This document shows, one piece after another, positions 1 to 10,600 of a DNA stretch of 64,000 bases. The stretch covers positions 44,880-108,879 of the forward strand of contig JAGNKX010000018.1 of assembly GCA_017999915.1 (NCBI GenBank), in the 5' to 3' direction. The notes below the pieces were generated by a model, which searched no databases, was not told where the DNA came from, and was given only the letters and a program-made list of their open reading frames with translations. The position numbers and the translations under genes are program-made. Source of the DNA: Spirochaetota bacterium. GTDB lineage: Bacteria; Spirochaetota; UBA4802; UBA5550. Within the stretch, counting starts at the first letter, position 1; every line of letters starts with the position of its first letter.

Positions 1-32
1 CCATTCATCTTCGCAGTGGAGGCCATGACGTC

Positions 33-1355
33 ATGTCATCAATGTTTAAAGAAGAAACCGTGAAGTATCCCGAACTCAGAGCGCTGGAAAATGAGATAGC
101 CACCTGCTTTCGATGCTCCCTGTGCAAGATGGTGCCCCTGCCGGTATTTAAAAGCAAAGAATTTTCAACGATCTGCCCGATCAATACCCATTACGCCTTT
201 CACAGCTATTCCGCCTCCGGATTCGGCTACATGGCCCTTGCCCTTTCAGAAGGGCGCATAGAGGCAGACAGGACGCTGGCTGATATTGTTTTTTCCTGCC
301 GAACCTGCGGGTATTGCGACATGGCTTGCAAGTTCATCATGGAATCGGAGCGTAATGAGGTGAACATGGCCCTCCGGGAAGCTCTTGTCAGGGAGGGACT
401 GGCGCCGGCCGAATACAAGGAGATGGTTCGGCTACTGAAAGAAACGGGGAGTCCCGCCGGAGCGCCATCTGGAAGCGCCGGTGAGTGGGCATACGGCCTT
501 GATCTCAAGAAGCTGCCGGAGCAGAAGGCGCAGGTGCTCCTCTATGGCGGCTGCATGACAAGGGGCGACAAAAAGGCCATGGTATCGGCGAGAAAACTGG
601 CGAAGCTCCTGGTCAATGCCGGCGTTGACGTGGGGATCCTGGGCGCTGACGAGCTTTGCTGCGGCCTTCCGGCTCACTGGGCGGGTTTTAAAGATGATTT
701 TGTACAATGCGCCGGTAAAAACGCGAGCACCTTGGACCGGTCCGGAGTGAAGACGATCGTAACCGTCTGCGGCGCCTGCCTCGGGACGGCCCGGGCCCTG
801 TACCCACGGTATGGGATCACACCACGGACAGAGGTGGTCCATGCCACTGAGTTACTGGAGCGTCTCATACGGAAAAAGAAGATCCGCCTCCCTCGGCCCG
901 TCAACATCAAGGCCACCTATCATGATCCCTGTTACCTGGGACGGCGATCGGAGCCCTATGAGGAATGGAAGGGCGAGGAAAAGACCGTCTTCGGCCAGAT
1001 GAAATACTTCGATCCTCCCAAGAAAATACGGTATGGCACCGAGGGGGTCTTTGACGCGCCCCGGAATATTTTAAAATCGATCAAGGAGCTATCGTTCAGG
1101 GAAATGTTCCGGATCAGGGAGTATTCCCACTGTTGCGGCGGGGGCGGCGGACAGTCACCGCTCTACGACGAAATGTCTTTGCGGGCGGCCCGGGACCGCG
1201 TCGGTGAGGCCCGCGCCGTGGGCGCCGACTATTTGGTAACAGCCTGTTCCCATTGCAAGACCCACCTGGGAAAAGCGTGCGGGGATAATGATGATAAAGG
1301 CATGCGGGTGGTCGATATCATCGATATCGTGTACCAGGCAGCAGGTCTTGAATAG
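33..1355 (+). CDS. HdrD/GlcF-like (Fe-S)-binding oxidoreductase subunit
   Basis: A 440-aa soluble iron-sulfur protein of the heterodisulfide reductase D / glycolate oxidase GlcF type. The N-terminus carries ferredoxin-like cysteine clusters (CFRCSLCK near residue 25, CRTCGYCDMAC near residue 90). The C-terminal two thirds hold two CCG domains: LCCGLPA with a following CGAC, then HDPCYLGR, HCCGGGGG and CSHCK. CCG domains bind non-cubane or [4Fe-4S] clusters and usually pass electrons between a flavoprotein and a membrane or thiol partner. The start at 33 has a GGAGG upstream; the ATG at 25 is in another frame. The next gene begins 13 bases after the stop and encodes an FAD-linked oxidase, the normal partner of such subunits. 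The Fe-S family is secure; the substrate is unknown. Confidence 0.88.
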   Translation: MSSMFKEETVKYPELRALENEIATCFRCSLCKMVPLPVFKSKEFSTICPINTHYAFHSYSASGFGYMALALSEGRIEADRTLADIVFSCRTCGYCDMACKFIMESERNEVNMALREALVREGLAPAEYKEMVRLLKETGSPAGAPSGSAGEWAYGLDLKKLPEQKAQVLLYGGCMTRGDKKAMVSARKLAKLLVNAGVDVGILGADELCCGLPAHWAGFKDDFVQCAGKNASTLDRSGVKTIVTVCGACLGTARALYPRYGITPRTEVVHATELLERLIRKKKIRLPRPVNIKATYHDPCYLGRRSEPYEEWKGEEKTVFGQMKYFDPPKKIRYGTEGVFDAPRNILKSIKELSFREMFRIREYSHCCGGGGGQSPLYDEMSLRAARDRVGEARAVGADYLVTACSHCKTHLGKACGDNDDKGMRVVDIIDIVYQAAGLE

Positions 1356-1368
1356 GAGGGCCCGTTCC

Positions 1369-2841
1369 ATGATAACAGATAAAAACCTTCAACTGCTATC
1401 CGATCACAACTCGGTGGAAACCTCCCCGGAGGCCCTTCGAAGATATGAGCTTTACAATCCTCTCATCGAGGGGCACCGTGCGCCCCGGTGCGCCATAAAA
1501 CCGAAAGACGTCGGACAGCTTCAGCGCGTCATCCGCACGGCAAAGGATGAATCCTTAGGGCTGGTGCCCGTGTCCTCGGAAGGGCCCCATCTGAAAGGAG
1601 GCACAGCCTGCGGGGCCGACCATGCTGTTGTGGACCTGTCCCACTGGAAGAGCATCCCCTGGGTCAATAAAAGGAACAGAGTCTGCATTGTCGAGCCGGG
1701 CGTCACCTACGATGAGCTGAACCGGTTCCTGGAAAAAGAAGGGATGACCCTGCCGACGCCCCTGGCGCCGCGGAGCGGCAAAAGCGTCCTGGCCTCTGTC
1801 ATCGACCGGGAGCCCCACATATGGCCGAGGATGCAGTGGGACATGCAGGACCCGGTGGCGAGCACGGAATTCATCTATGGGACCGGCGAGCTCTTCCGGA
1901 GCGGCGCGGCAGGCGGCCCCGGAACGCTGGAGGAGCAGAGACGGTCGAAGGGCGCCCAGAAAATGCCGATGGGCCCCGGACAGTCCGATTTCCAGAGGAT
2001 ACTCATCGGCGCCCAAGGCTCCATGGGGATCATGACCTGGATAAGCCTTCGGACCGAGCTGCTTCCCTCCGTGGAGCGGCCCATGGTCATCGCCTCGGAC
2101 CGTCTCGACAGGATCGTGGAATACGTGTACGAGGCCCAGCGCCCCTGGCTGGGGGAACAGACCTTCATCCTTAACCGCACCGCTGCAGCGATGCTTATGA
2201 CCTGGGCCGGGCCAGAGAACTATGGCCGGGTCAGGGGTTCCATTCCGGAATATATCTGCATGCAGAACATCGCCGGGTTCGAGCGGCTTCCGAAGGAGAG
2301 ACTGCAATACCAGTTCGAGGAATTGAATGACATGGCCGGCGGCAACGGCCTCAGGTTCGCCGAATCGGCCGGGGAGGTGGACGCCGCGGAGCTGTTGAAA
2401 GCGGCCCGGACACCCTGCGGCATTTCGGACTGGCGCCACGCCATCATGGGCCACTGCCTTTCTGTCTTCTTCCTTTCCCTGCTCAATAAATCAGCAGAAT
2501 ATATCCGAATTGTCCAGGAAGCTGCCGCGGCAGCAGGCATAGACCGCGAGCGGATAGGCGCGTATCTCCAGCCCGTGGTGCAGAACCATGCCTGCCACAT
2601 GGAATTCATGATACCATTCAATCCCCAATCGGCCGGCGAGATTGAGACAATGAAAAGGCTGGAGGCCGATTTGACAGAGCGGCTCATGAAGGAAAAGGCC
2701 TTTTTCAGCAGGCCCTACGGTTCGGCCTCCCGCAGGGTCTTTGACAATAACCCGGGCAATACGGAGCTCCTGAAGATAATCAAGGAAATGTTCGATCCGG
2801 GGAACGTTCTCAATCCCGGAAAATTCGGGCTCACGGTGTAA
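1369..2841 (+). CDS. FAD-linked oxidase (GlcD/PCMH-type FAD-binding oxidoreductase)
   Basis: A 490-aa flavoprotein with a PCMH-type FAD-binding half (residues about 45-220, including VPVSSEGPHLKGG and GVTYDELNRFL) and a C-terminal FAD-oxidase domain ending in the typical MFDPGNVLNPGKFG motif. Such enzymes oxidise alpha-hydroxy acids or phenolic/alkyl substrates and pass electrons to an Fe-S partner. I chose the ATG at 1369 because GGAGGG overlaps the stop codon of the preceding Fe-S gene and lies 8 bases upstream. The longer in-frame start at 1288 would sit inside that gene. The pair looks translationally coupled and probably forms a complex. The substrate cannot be read from sequence; 4-cresol dehydrogenase or vanillyl-alcohol-oxidase-like chemistry is one possibility. 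Confidence 0.87.
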   Translation: MITDKNLQLLSDHNSVETSPEALRRYELYNPLIEGHRAPRCAIKPKDVGQLQRVIRTAKDESLGLVPVSSEGPHLKGGTACGADHAVVDLSHWKSIPWVNKRNRVCIVEPGVTYDELNRFLEKEGMTLPTPLAPRSGKSVLASVIDREPHIWPRMQWDMQDPVASTEFIYGTGELFRSGAAGGPGTLEEQRRSKGAQKMPMGPGQSDFQRILIGAQGSMGIMTWISLRTELLPSVERPMVIASDRLDRIVEYVYEAQRPWLGEQTFILNRTAAAMLMTWAGPENYGRVRGSIPEYICMQNIAGFERLPKERLQYQFEELNDMAGGNGLRFAESAGEVDAAELLKAARTPCGISDWRHAIMGHCLSVFFLSLLNKSAEYIRIVQEAAAAAGIDRERIGAYLQPVVQNHACHMEFMIPFNPQSAGEIETMKRLEADLTERLMKEKAFFSRPYGSASRRVFDNNPGNTELLKIIKEMFDPGNVLNPGKFGLTV

Positions 2842-2904
2842 GGTTAAATACCAGCGCAGAATGAGTATATTGTAATACGATACTTTCATTACCAGGATAG
2901 GGCC

Positions 2905-4635
2905 ATGTTAACATCTGATGAACTGGAAGAGCTGCGGCAGATCGTCGGTCCCCAATGGGTGAGGGATGATCCCGCCACCAGGGACGCGTACGCCATCTAT
3001 TATAACTCGTCGTCCCTGAACAGGGAGGACAAGCTCTGGACCAGCCGCCCCGCGGCGGTCATCATGCCCCGGACGGCGCAGGAGATATCGGCGCTGACGA
3101 AGTTCTGCAACAGGAAGGATTTCATGCTCAAGCCCTTTTCCACGGGCTGGATCACCTCCTCGGCGCCAGGGAGCCGCAAGACCATCATCCTCGACCTGAA
3201 GCGCATGGACAGCATAATCGACATAGATGTGAAGAACCAGATCGCCATCGTGGAGCCCTACGTGAGGGCTATAGACCTGCAGACGGAGCTCTGGAAGGTG
3301 GGACTCAACGTCCATGCCGTTTCGTGCGGCGGCAATCATTCCATCCTTGCGTCTGCGGCCGCCGCCTGGGGATACGGCATCACCGGGGCGTCCATGGGAT
3401 TCCAGGCGCGGAACATGCTCGGCGTCGAATGGGTCATGCCCTCCGGGGAGGTCGTCACCCTGGGGAGCGCCGGGGACGGCGCCGAATGGTTCAGCATAGA
3501 CGGGCCGGGCCCGGGGGTGAGGGGCCTCATCCGCGGGTTCCAGGGCACCTTCGGCGGCCTCGGCACCTTCACCAAGGCCGCCATCAAGCTCTACCGCTGG
3601 AACTCGGACGCCGAGTACGAAGTGCACGGCGGGTCTCCCAAGTACGTGCTCAACCGCGACCTGCCCAACATCGGCATCTTCCTCTGCACGTTTTCATCGA
3701 AGCAGCAGATAACGGACGCGGGGTACAAGCTGGGCGAGGCCGAGTGCAACTACGCTGATTTCAGGATGCCCGCCTTTTTCGTGGCCCTGGGGTTCACCGA
3801 CAATAATCTTGAATTGAAGAAGCTCTGGTCCACGGGGATATTCCAGAACCTGGCCCGGTACATGATCACGGTGTGCGTTCACGGTCATTCCAAAAAGGAA
3901 TTCGAATGGAAGGTGAAGGCCCTCAAGGAAATAATAAAAGAGACCGGTGGCATCACGTTCCCCATGGTGCAGATCCCCATCCCGGTCTTCTCCCTGATGA
4001 AGCCCCTGTTCAAGATGATGAAGGACCCGGTGAAGGTCATGAGGCGCATACCCTTCATGCAGAAGATAATGGATTCTATCGTGCTCAGCGAGGAGCAGCG
4101 CCTGAAGCTCCTCACCACGGCCTTCTTTATCCTGCTGCGCCACGCCAACAACACCCAGGGCGGTTTCAGGGCGTCGTCGGGCATGTTCACGTCCGTGGGC
4201 GCCTTCGATACCTGGGACATGGGCTTTGAGCAGGCCGAGTATATCGCCGGGGTCAAAAAGTCTGCCATCGAAAAGGGGCTGATCGTGGACGACGGCGGCG
4301 ATCTCGGCTGCGGCGGTACCTTCGATTCCGGTCACCTCGGCTACATTGAGGGCATCGGGGAATACTCCACCAACAATCCCGATTCGAGGAAGGCCACCAA
4401 GGAGATCGTGGCCGAGTCGCTCCGGGGGACCATCGAGAAAGCACTGGGGGTGCCCATCGCCGCCTTCGGCGGGCCCATGAACAGGATGTTCGGCCCCCAT
4501 TGCTACAATTATCATGAAATGATCATGAAGATCAAGGAAAAGCTCGATCCTAATTCATCATACGACTCGTGGACCTACAGCGGTCCGTCGGAAAAGGCTT
4601 TTCCTGATGAAAAAGAGGATTATACGTTTTTTTAA
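2905..4635 (+). CDS. Second FAD-binding oxidoreductase (PCMH-type)
   Basis: A 576-aa FAD-linked oxidase distinct from its neighbour. A PCMH domain (residues about 40-235) contains RPAAVIMPRTAQEISALTKF, VEPYVRAIDLQTELWK and the glycine-rich stretch around GFQGTFGGLGTFTKA. The C-terminal half carries GYIEGIGEYS and ends with FGPHCYNYHEM and a LDPNSSYDSW motif that stands in for the usual DPxxxxNPG. No signal peptide is seen. It follows the first oxidase by 63 bases on the same strand and probably belongs to the same operon, so two flavoproteins may share one Fe-S subunit or act successively. The fold is clear; the reaction is not. Confidence 0.84.
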   Translation: MLTSDELEELRQIVGPQWVRDDPATRDAYAIYYNSSSLNREDKLWTSRPAAVIMPRTAQEISALTKFCNRKDFMLKPFSTGWITSSAPGSRKTIILDLKRMDSIIDIDVKNQIAIVEPYVRAIDLQTELWKVGLNVHAVSCGGNHSILASAAAAWGYGITGASMGFQARNMLGVEWVMPSGEVVTLGSAGDGAEWFSIDGPGPGVRGLIRGFQGTFGGLGTFTKAAIKLYRWNSDAEYEVHGGSPKYVLNRDLPNIGIFLCTFSSKQQITDAGYKLGEAECNYADFRMPAFFVALGFTDNNLELKKLWSTGIFQNLARYMITVCVHGHSKKEFEWKVKALKEIIKETGGITFPMVQIPIPVFSLMKPLFKMMKDPVKVMRRIPFMQKIMDSIVLSEEQRLKLLTTAFFILLRHANNTQGGFRASSGMFTSVGAFDTWDMGFEQAEYIAGVKKSAIEKGLIVDDGGDLGCGGTFDSGHLGYIEGIGEYSTNNPDSRKATKEIVAESLRGTIEKALGVPIAAFGGPMNRMFGPHCYNYHEMIMKIKEKLDPNSSYDSWTYSGPSEKAFPDEKEDYTFF

Positions 4636-4717
4636 GTGAATTATGTAGGCAACCTCCGCCTTCTGATTACATTTGTAAATCAATATTTGCATATGACTTA
4701 TAACGCAGGTGAATGCT

Positions 4718-5794
4718 ATGAGCGAATATGTGAGTCCGAAAGTGAAAGAGGGTTGGACCGGCCCCGGCAGGAGCGATGGCGATATACGCCCCCTGGAACC
4801 GGCGGATGACGCCCTCCATATAGAAATCGGCAAGAGGGGCCTGTACGAGTGGTGGTACTTTGACGCCCACCTTGACGGAGGACACACCATCGTGGCGTTC
4901 TTCTACGCGGCAAATCCCAACCCGGGCATGTCAGGCAAAAGCGGAGTGGAAATCGTACTCCTCAGGCCGGACGGTAAGAAAACCCAGGTCTTCATACCAT
5001 ACGGTGCCCGTGATTTTGCCGCATCGAGGGAAAAGCCGGAAGTAACGATCGGCGCCAACTACATGAAGGTCCGCAAAGGCAAAAACGGGCTGCCGGAATA
5101 TGAGATATTCATCAAGGAGAAGGACCTCGGCTGCCATCTCATTTATAATGCAGAGGTCAACGGTTGGAAGCCGGGGAGCGGCTACTCCCATTTCGGGGAC
5201 ATGGGCTACTTCGCCTGGGTCATTCCTTTCGCGAGGGCGTCGGTGAAAGGGACCGTGACCGACGTCGATTCAGTCATGAAGGTGAGAGGGATCGGTTACC
5301 ATGACCACAACTGGCTCAACTTCCAGTTCGCGCGTATAATCAACTACTGGATGTGGGGACGTATCTATTCGAAGCGCTACACCGTTTCCTACGCCTACAT
5401 CCAGTGCAACAAAAAAATGGATAATCACACGGTTAAGGTCCTGATGGTGGCTGACGGAAAGAACGTCATCGCCAGCACCGGCGATTTTCATTTCCAACAG
5501 GACGAGCATGTTTATAACCAGAAGGCAGGGCACCGCTATCCAAAGAACGTTACCATAGCAATGACGGGTAAGCTCAAGGTAACGCTTTCCGTTGAAAAGG
5601 TGCTGGAGGCGGTGGACATGCTTGAACAATTCAACCCGCTCCTCAGGATTCTGGCGAAGATGATCGGCGGGATCAAGCCCGGGTATTTCAGGCTTCTTTC
5701 CAGTTTCACCGTCGCCGTGACCGGTAAGGGAAAGACCATACAGGAGAAGGGAACAACGCTGCACGAGATCGTGCTGTTGAAGCCGTCAGAATAA
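4718..5794 (+). CDS. AttH/CrtC-like lipocalin-fold protein
   Basis: A 358-aa protein resembling the hydroxyneurosporene synthase/AttH family: an N-terminal LYEWWYFDAHLDGGHTIVAFF block and a central GIGYHDHNWLNFQ block, both hallmarks of these double-lipocalin beta-barrels. Characterised CrtC members hydrate carotenoids, and many relatives are lipid-binding proteins of unknown function. No signal peptide is visible. The ATG at 4718 is chosen because CAGGTG sits about 6 bases upstream; the alternative GTG at 4709 lies inside that ribosome-binding site. It follows the two FAD oxidases by 82 bases, which suggests the cluster handles an isoprenoid or other hydrophobic substrate (inference). Confidence 0.8.
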   Translation: MSEYVSPKVKEGWTGPGRSDGDIRPLEPADDALHIEIGKRGLYEWWYFDAHLDGGHTIVAFFYAANPNPGMSGKSGVEIVLLRPDGKKTQVFIPYGARDFAASREKPEVTIGANYMKVRKGKNGLPEYEIFIKEKDLGCHLIYNAEVNGWKPGSGYSHFGDMGYFAWVIPFARASVKGTVTDVDSVMKVRGIGYHDHNWLNFQFARIINYWMWGRIYSKRYTVSYAYIQCNKKMDNHTVKVLMVADGKNVIASTGDFHFQQDEHVYNQKAGHRYPKNVTIAMTGKLKVTLSVEKVLEAVDMLEQFNPLLRILAKMIGGIKPGYFRLLSSFTVAVTGKGKTIQEKGTTLHEIVLLKPSE

Positions 5795-5904
5795 GCATAT
5801 CAGCGTACATGAAAGATAGAGGCAGGTGCCGGTAGGAAGAATATGAAAATTGTCTGTTAAAGCGGGATTTGATTATTTCTTTATCTATTATAGGGGGGTC
5901 TTTC

Positions 5905-7215
5905 ATGAAGAAGATACATGTTCTGTCCATGGTTTGCGCTTTTGTCGTGGCCGCTTCCGCCGCTCTCTTCGCCGGGAGCGCCGAGGAGAACACCAACCAG
6001 AGCGCCGAGTACATGAAAACGCTTAACCGCGGCGCGTCGACCGATGCCGACGCATCATTTTATAATCCCGCCGGCACGGCCCTCATGGAGGAGGGGGCAT
6101 ACATCTATCTCAGCGCCCAGTATATTTTACTGCCTATCGAAATCCGCGGACACAGCCTTTCGCGTAGCGTCTACCGCGGGGAAAAAACCTCCTACTGCAT
6201 GCCGAACATCCATGTTGTCTACAACAAGCACAACGCCGGCGGCGGATCAGGCGATCTTGCCTGGTCCTTCAGCGGGATGGCCCTCGGCGGCGGCGGGTTT
6301 GGGAAGTATAACCAGGGCCTATCCTATATCGACAATACCCTTTTTCTTCTAAAAGATGTATTTAATTCATTCTTCACATCCGCCGGCATTCCCTATTCCA
6401 TAGGGCCACTTATCACCTCGAAGTTCGAGGGCTCCTCGGTCTATTATTCGGCCATGACCAACCTTGCCTACACGGTCCTTGATGACAGGCTGGCTTTTTC
6501 CCTGGGATACCGCTTCATCCTCGGATCGGGAACCTACGACGCGAAGCTTTACAGCAACGGATTCCTCATTCCGCTGGGGGGGGATTTCCATGCGACCCAG
6601 AGCGGCCTGGCCCACGGCGTCATAGTCGGCCTGAGCGCAAAGCCGGTCGATGACCTCACCATCGGTTTCAAGTACGAATATAATTCACCGCTCAAGATGA
6701 AGACAAACGCTAGCGGTTACTACATAGTCGGCCTTGTCGATTCCAGCCTGATGGATGGCGGGGAGGCCCACCGCCAGATTCCGATGAACCTGAACCTGGG
6801 CCTTGCCTACCGGGTCAAGGGGTTACAGTTCTCCTGGACCTATTCACATTACCTGTGCCATATTGCCCAGTGGAAGGGTAAAGAGAAAAGTTACTATGAC
6901 GGATACGAGGTCGGGATGGGCCTTGATTACACCTTCTCCACGGCGCCGCTGAATATCGGCTGCGGCTATGTATTCACCAATGGCGGCGCCAGGCCGTCGG
7001 GCCAGAGCCAGATAGCTGAATTGCCCAACGGCCATACCTTTGGAGTAGGCCTTTCATACACATACGCTAAGATCGTTAAACTAACAGTAGCCCTCGGATA
7101 CATATATTTCGAAACTGTTGATATCAACAAGGGGACCATGCTGAAGTTCTTGCCTGCCCGTTTTTATAAAAAGGGTTATGATGCGGCAATCGGCGCTGAG
7201 TTCAAGGTCATTTAG
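5905..7215 (+). CDS. FadL/OmpP1-type outer-membrane transport protein
   Basis: A 436-aa exported beta-barrel. The signal peptide covers about residues 1-22 (MKKIHVLSMVCAFVVAASA, cleavage near LFAGS). The mature N-terminus has the FadL-family signature, with YMKTLNRGASTDADASFYNPAGTA at residues about 35-58, followed by alternating beta-strands and a C-terminal strand ending GAEFKVI. FadL-family proteins carry long-chain fatty acids or other hydrophobic compounds across the outer membrane. AGGGGGGT lies 6-13 bases before the ATG. It sits downstream of an AttH-like protein, and the acyl-CoA synthetase at 19036 could act on imported acids. The family is confident; the ligand is inferred. Confidence 0.88.
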   Translation: MKKIHVLSMVCAFVVAASAALFAGSAEENTNQSAEYMKTLNRGASTDADASFYNPAGTALMEEGAYIYLSAQYILLPIEIRGHSLSRSVYRGEKTSYCMPNIHVVYNKHNAGGGSGDLAWSFSGMALGGGGFGKYNQGLSYIDNTLFLLKDVFNSFFTSAGIPYSIGPLITSKFEGSSVYYSAMTNLAYTVLDDRLAFSLGYRFILGSGTYDAKLYSNGFLIPLGGDFHATQSGLAHGVIVGLSAKPVDDLTIGFKYEYNSPLKMKTNASGYYIVGLVDSSLMDGGEAHRQIPMNLNLGLAYRVKGLQFSWTYSHYLCHIAQWKGKEKSYYDGYEVGMGLDYTFSTAPLNIGCGYVFTNGGARPSGQSQIAELPNGHTFGVGLSYTYAKIVKLTVALGYIYFETVDINKGTMLKFLPARFYKKGYDAAIGAEFKVI

Positions 7216-7273
7216 CACCTCGGGACCACATCCGGGTACGGGGATCGTCTGGGATACGATTTAATTCAGGGTT

Positions 7274-7291
7274 CATCCCAATTTTGGGATG
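7274..7291. repeat. Perfect inverted repeat, 8-bp arms
   Basis: CATCCCAA and TTGGGATG flank a 2-base centre. It lies about 58 bases after the stop of the FadL-like gene. There is no following T-run, so it could be an operator-like palindrome or an mRNA 3'-end stabiliser. Confidence 0.45.
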
Positions 7292-7345
7292 CGCTCTGAA
7301 TATCACCGCGGAAGTGATGAATTATTGTATGATCTCTCCATGAAT

Positions 7346-7376
7346 GGGGATAACCGGACCATCGATGGTTATCCCC
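7346..7376 (+). terminator. Hairpin, possible terminator of the FadL-like gene
   Basis: GGGGATAACC and GGTTATCCCC form a perfect 10-bp stem around an 11-base loop that itself contains the palindrome ACCATCGATGGT. Only three T residues follow the stem, so intrinsic termination is plausible but not certain. Confidence 0.45.
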
Positions 7377-7655
7377 TTTCCGATGATGTTCACCTAACTG
7401 ACATAATAATCCTCATGAAAGCGATTCCTTATACACAATTCATCGCTCGAGCCAGTGATGACTCTTTTTTTAAGGCATAATAATTTCAGGCTTACAGCTC
7501 CGGAACATAACTCCTGAGGTTTTCGCGCAATTCAATAAAAATTACTGGCAAGTAATATTTTTAGTATTGTATTATTAATAGATAGTGCTATATTGTATAG
7601 AGAATGCCATAAGTAAGGATTGCTGACATATCTATAAAAAGCGAATGATTGTCAT

Positions 7656-10600
7656 ATGATGGCCCATTGTAATCGCCGTGCTGTTGTGTATTCCTGGCCT
7701 GCCCGCATTGGTCTTACGATTGCATTGTTGATAATGGGCGCCTGCGCTCCTTCCCGCGGCTCTGACCCCGCACATCCCCGCGCCATCCGTGGGATAATCG
7801 ACCTTCGTGGGTATGATTTTACCGGGAACGGCGCCGCCATACTCTCCGGCGAATGGGAATTTCACTGGAAGAAACTGCACACTGAAGTATCTCCCGATAC
7901 CGGGCCGTCTTTCATAAAGGTTCCTGACCGATGGAGAGACAGCATTGTCAACGGCATGGCGCTTTCCGGCCATGGCTACGGAACGTATCGCCTGAAAATT
8001 AAACTGCCGGCGTCAGTCTCAAATCTCGCGATTCGGTTTCCCGATGTTGAAACGGCCTACAGTCTCTATGCCAATGGACGAAGGATCGGCGGTGTCGGGA
8101 CAGTGACCACGGACGGACGGTCCGATGACTGGCGCTTTGAACCGCGCGTCTATTCCCTTCCTGAAGCCGGGGATACGCTGGATCTGGTCGTTGAGGTTTC
8201 CAACTATGTGTACAAGGGAGGAGGCCTGACGAGGGATATCCAGCTGGGACCCGAGCCGGCCCTTCACAAAGCCTGGGAACGCGAGGCCTTTCTTGAATAT
8301 TTTATGCTCGGCGGCATGATTCTTATCGGTTTGTACCATCTCGGTTTTTTCATGATACGGCGCCGCGACTATTCAGCCCTTTATTTCAGCCTGTTCTGCA
8401 TTATTCTCGGCGTGCGGGGGATGCTCGTCGGGGAAAGGCTGCTCAGTACGGCCTATCCTGCCGTACCTTTTGAGTATTTTTTAAAAATGGATGTTCTCAC
8501 TATCTTTCTGCCCGTGCCGCTGTTCCTCCTGTACCTGTTCGAGATATTCCCCGCTGAAAGTCCCCGGAAGCTGAGAGCTCTATTCATCTTACCGGGATTC
8601 CTGTTTTCCCTGTTCGCGCTGGTCACTCCGGCCCGGATCTTCCACCATGCCATAGACTGGTATAACGGCGTATTTGCGATCTCAGTCCTTTTAACGGTAT
8701 TGATCACCGCCAGGGCCGTGAAACAGGGCAGGGACGGCTCGGTGGTTTTCATCCTCGGCATCGCAATCCCCATCGCCGCCCTGGTAAACGATATTCTCCG
8801 CACACTGTATATCATACAGTCGCCGAACATCGTCTCCTTCGGATTCCTTGCCTTTACCATGTGCCAGGCATACATAATCGCCCTTCGTTTTTCACGTTCC
8901 CGCGATCAAATGGAAATAATGTCCCATCAGCTGGAGGCTTTCAGCAAAAGCCTTGAGATCAGGGTCGATGAGCGGACGGAAGAGCTTGCCGAGGAAAAGA
9001 CACGGCTTGCCCTTCGAAACGAGGAGATCGAGCGGAGTGAAAAGAGGTTCCGCGACCTGGTGGACCTGCTCCCCGTCGGCGTCTATGAATCCGACGGCTC
9101 GTACAAAATAACCTACGCGAATCGCGCCGCCGCCGAAATATTCGGATATGATCTGGATGAATTGAAGAGCGGCAACATCACGACCTTTGACATGCTATCT
9201 CCAGATTCTCGGGATGATGCAGTAGAAATAAGGAAGAGCATCAAGCCGGCATCACCGATCTTGCGACTTGAGCACATGGCCAGGCGCAAGGACGGCTCGA
9301 TTTTTCCGATGGTTGTCAGCGCATGCCTGATCGATCCGGCCGAACCGGCGAAGGGCACACGAGGCGTCATCATCGATGTCAGCTCTACAAAGCGCGCGGA
9401 GATGATAATGCGCGCCAGGGTCGACCTGATGGAATATGCAGTTGAACATAACCTTGATGAACTGCTGCAGAAAACGCTGGATATCGTGGAAACGCTGACC
9501 GACAGCCTTGTGAGTTTCTATCATTTCGTGGAGCCGGACCAGAAGACTCTCTCTCTCCAGGCATGGTCCACCAGAACGGTCAGGGAGTTCTGCCGGGCCG
9601 AGGGGAAGGGCCTCCATTATGGCATTGACCAGGCCGGCGTTTGGGTAGACTGCGTCCACGAGCGGCGGCCGGTGATCCATAACGATTACGCCGCTCTTGC
9701 CAACCGGAAGGGGCTGCCGGAGGGCCATGCGCCTGTGGTGCGTGAGCTGGTCGTACCCATCCTCAGGGGAAACATCATCGTGGCCATACTGGGCGTGGGC
9801 AACAAGGCCGTTGATTACACGAAAGAGGACGTGGAGGTCACGGAATACCTTGCAGATATCGCCTGGGAGATCGTCGAGCGGAAGCGCGCTGACGACAGGC
9901 TCAGGGAGAGCGAGGAAAAGTACCGCCTTATCACGGAAAATATGGACGACACCATATGGCTCATGGATATGAATCTCCAGACAACCTTCATAAGCCCGTC
10001 AGTAAGCCGCAAGCGAGGCTTTACTCTTGAAGAGCTACAGTCGTTAACCATAGATAAGCACCTGACGCCGGCATCCCTGGAAGCCGCGCTGGCTGTGATT
10101 GCCAGGGAAATGACGCCGGAGATGCTGGGGGATCCCAATTATACTATCACGGTCGCCATGGAGCTCGAATTCTACTGTAAGGACGGAAGCACGTTCTGGA
10201 GCGACAACACCATGTCCGTGATTCGTGATGAGGCGGGAAAGCCCATCGGCATCATGGGGGTCGGACGCGATATCACGGAGCGCAAGAAGGCCGAGGAAGC
10301 CCTGGCCGTATCCCAGAAGAATTTTGCCACGTTCTTCAATACCATCGAGGACCTCCTATTCATACTCGATATGGAAGGGAAGATCCTCCACGTGAACGAT
10401 ACCGTCATTAAACGGCTCGGCTATTCTCCCGAGGAGCTCCAGGGCCAGAGTGTTCTCCTGGTGCACCCGCCTGACCGCCATGAAGAGGCCATGACCATCA
10501 TAACAGCGATGCTGAACGGAAAGGCCGACCTGTGTCCCGTTCCGGTCATGACAAAAACGGGGATGCAGATACCTGTTGAAACCCGGGTGGTGGTGGGCGA

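Larger units (their letters stand above)
7216..7655. other. Intergenic region with two strong hairpins
   Basis: 440 bases between the FadL-like gene and the large kinase gene. Two perfect inverted repeats are visible (listed separately at 7274-7291 and 7346-7376), then AT-rich DNA (about 7530-7625) that probably holds the promoter of the kinase operon. I could not pick a convincing -35/-10 pair. A 63-codon frame inside the region overlaps both hairpins and has no ribosome-binding site, so I do not call it a gene. Confidence 0.5.

Noticed and set aside
1555..2454. Long minus-strand frame under the first FAD oxidase gene
   Set aside because: Antisense shadow of a clear coding gene in GC-rich sequence; no recognisable protein.
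7289..7480. 63-codon frame on the plus strand
   Set aside because: It overlaps two strong inverted repeats, has no ribosome-binding site and no recognisable sequence.
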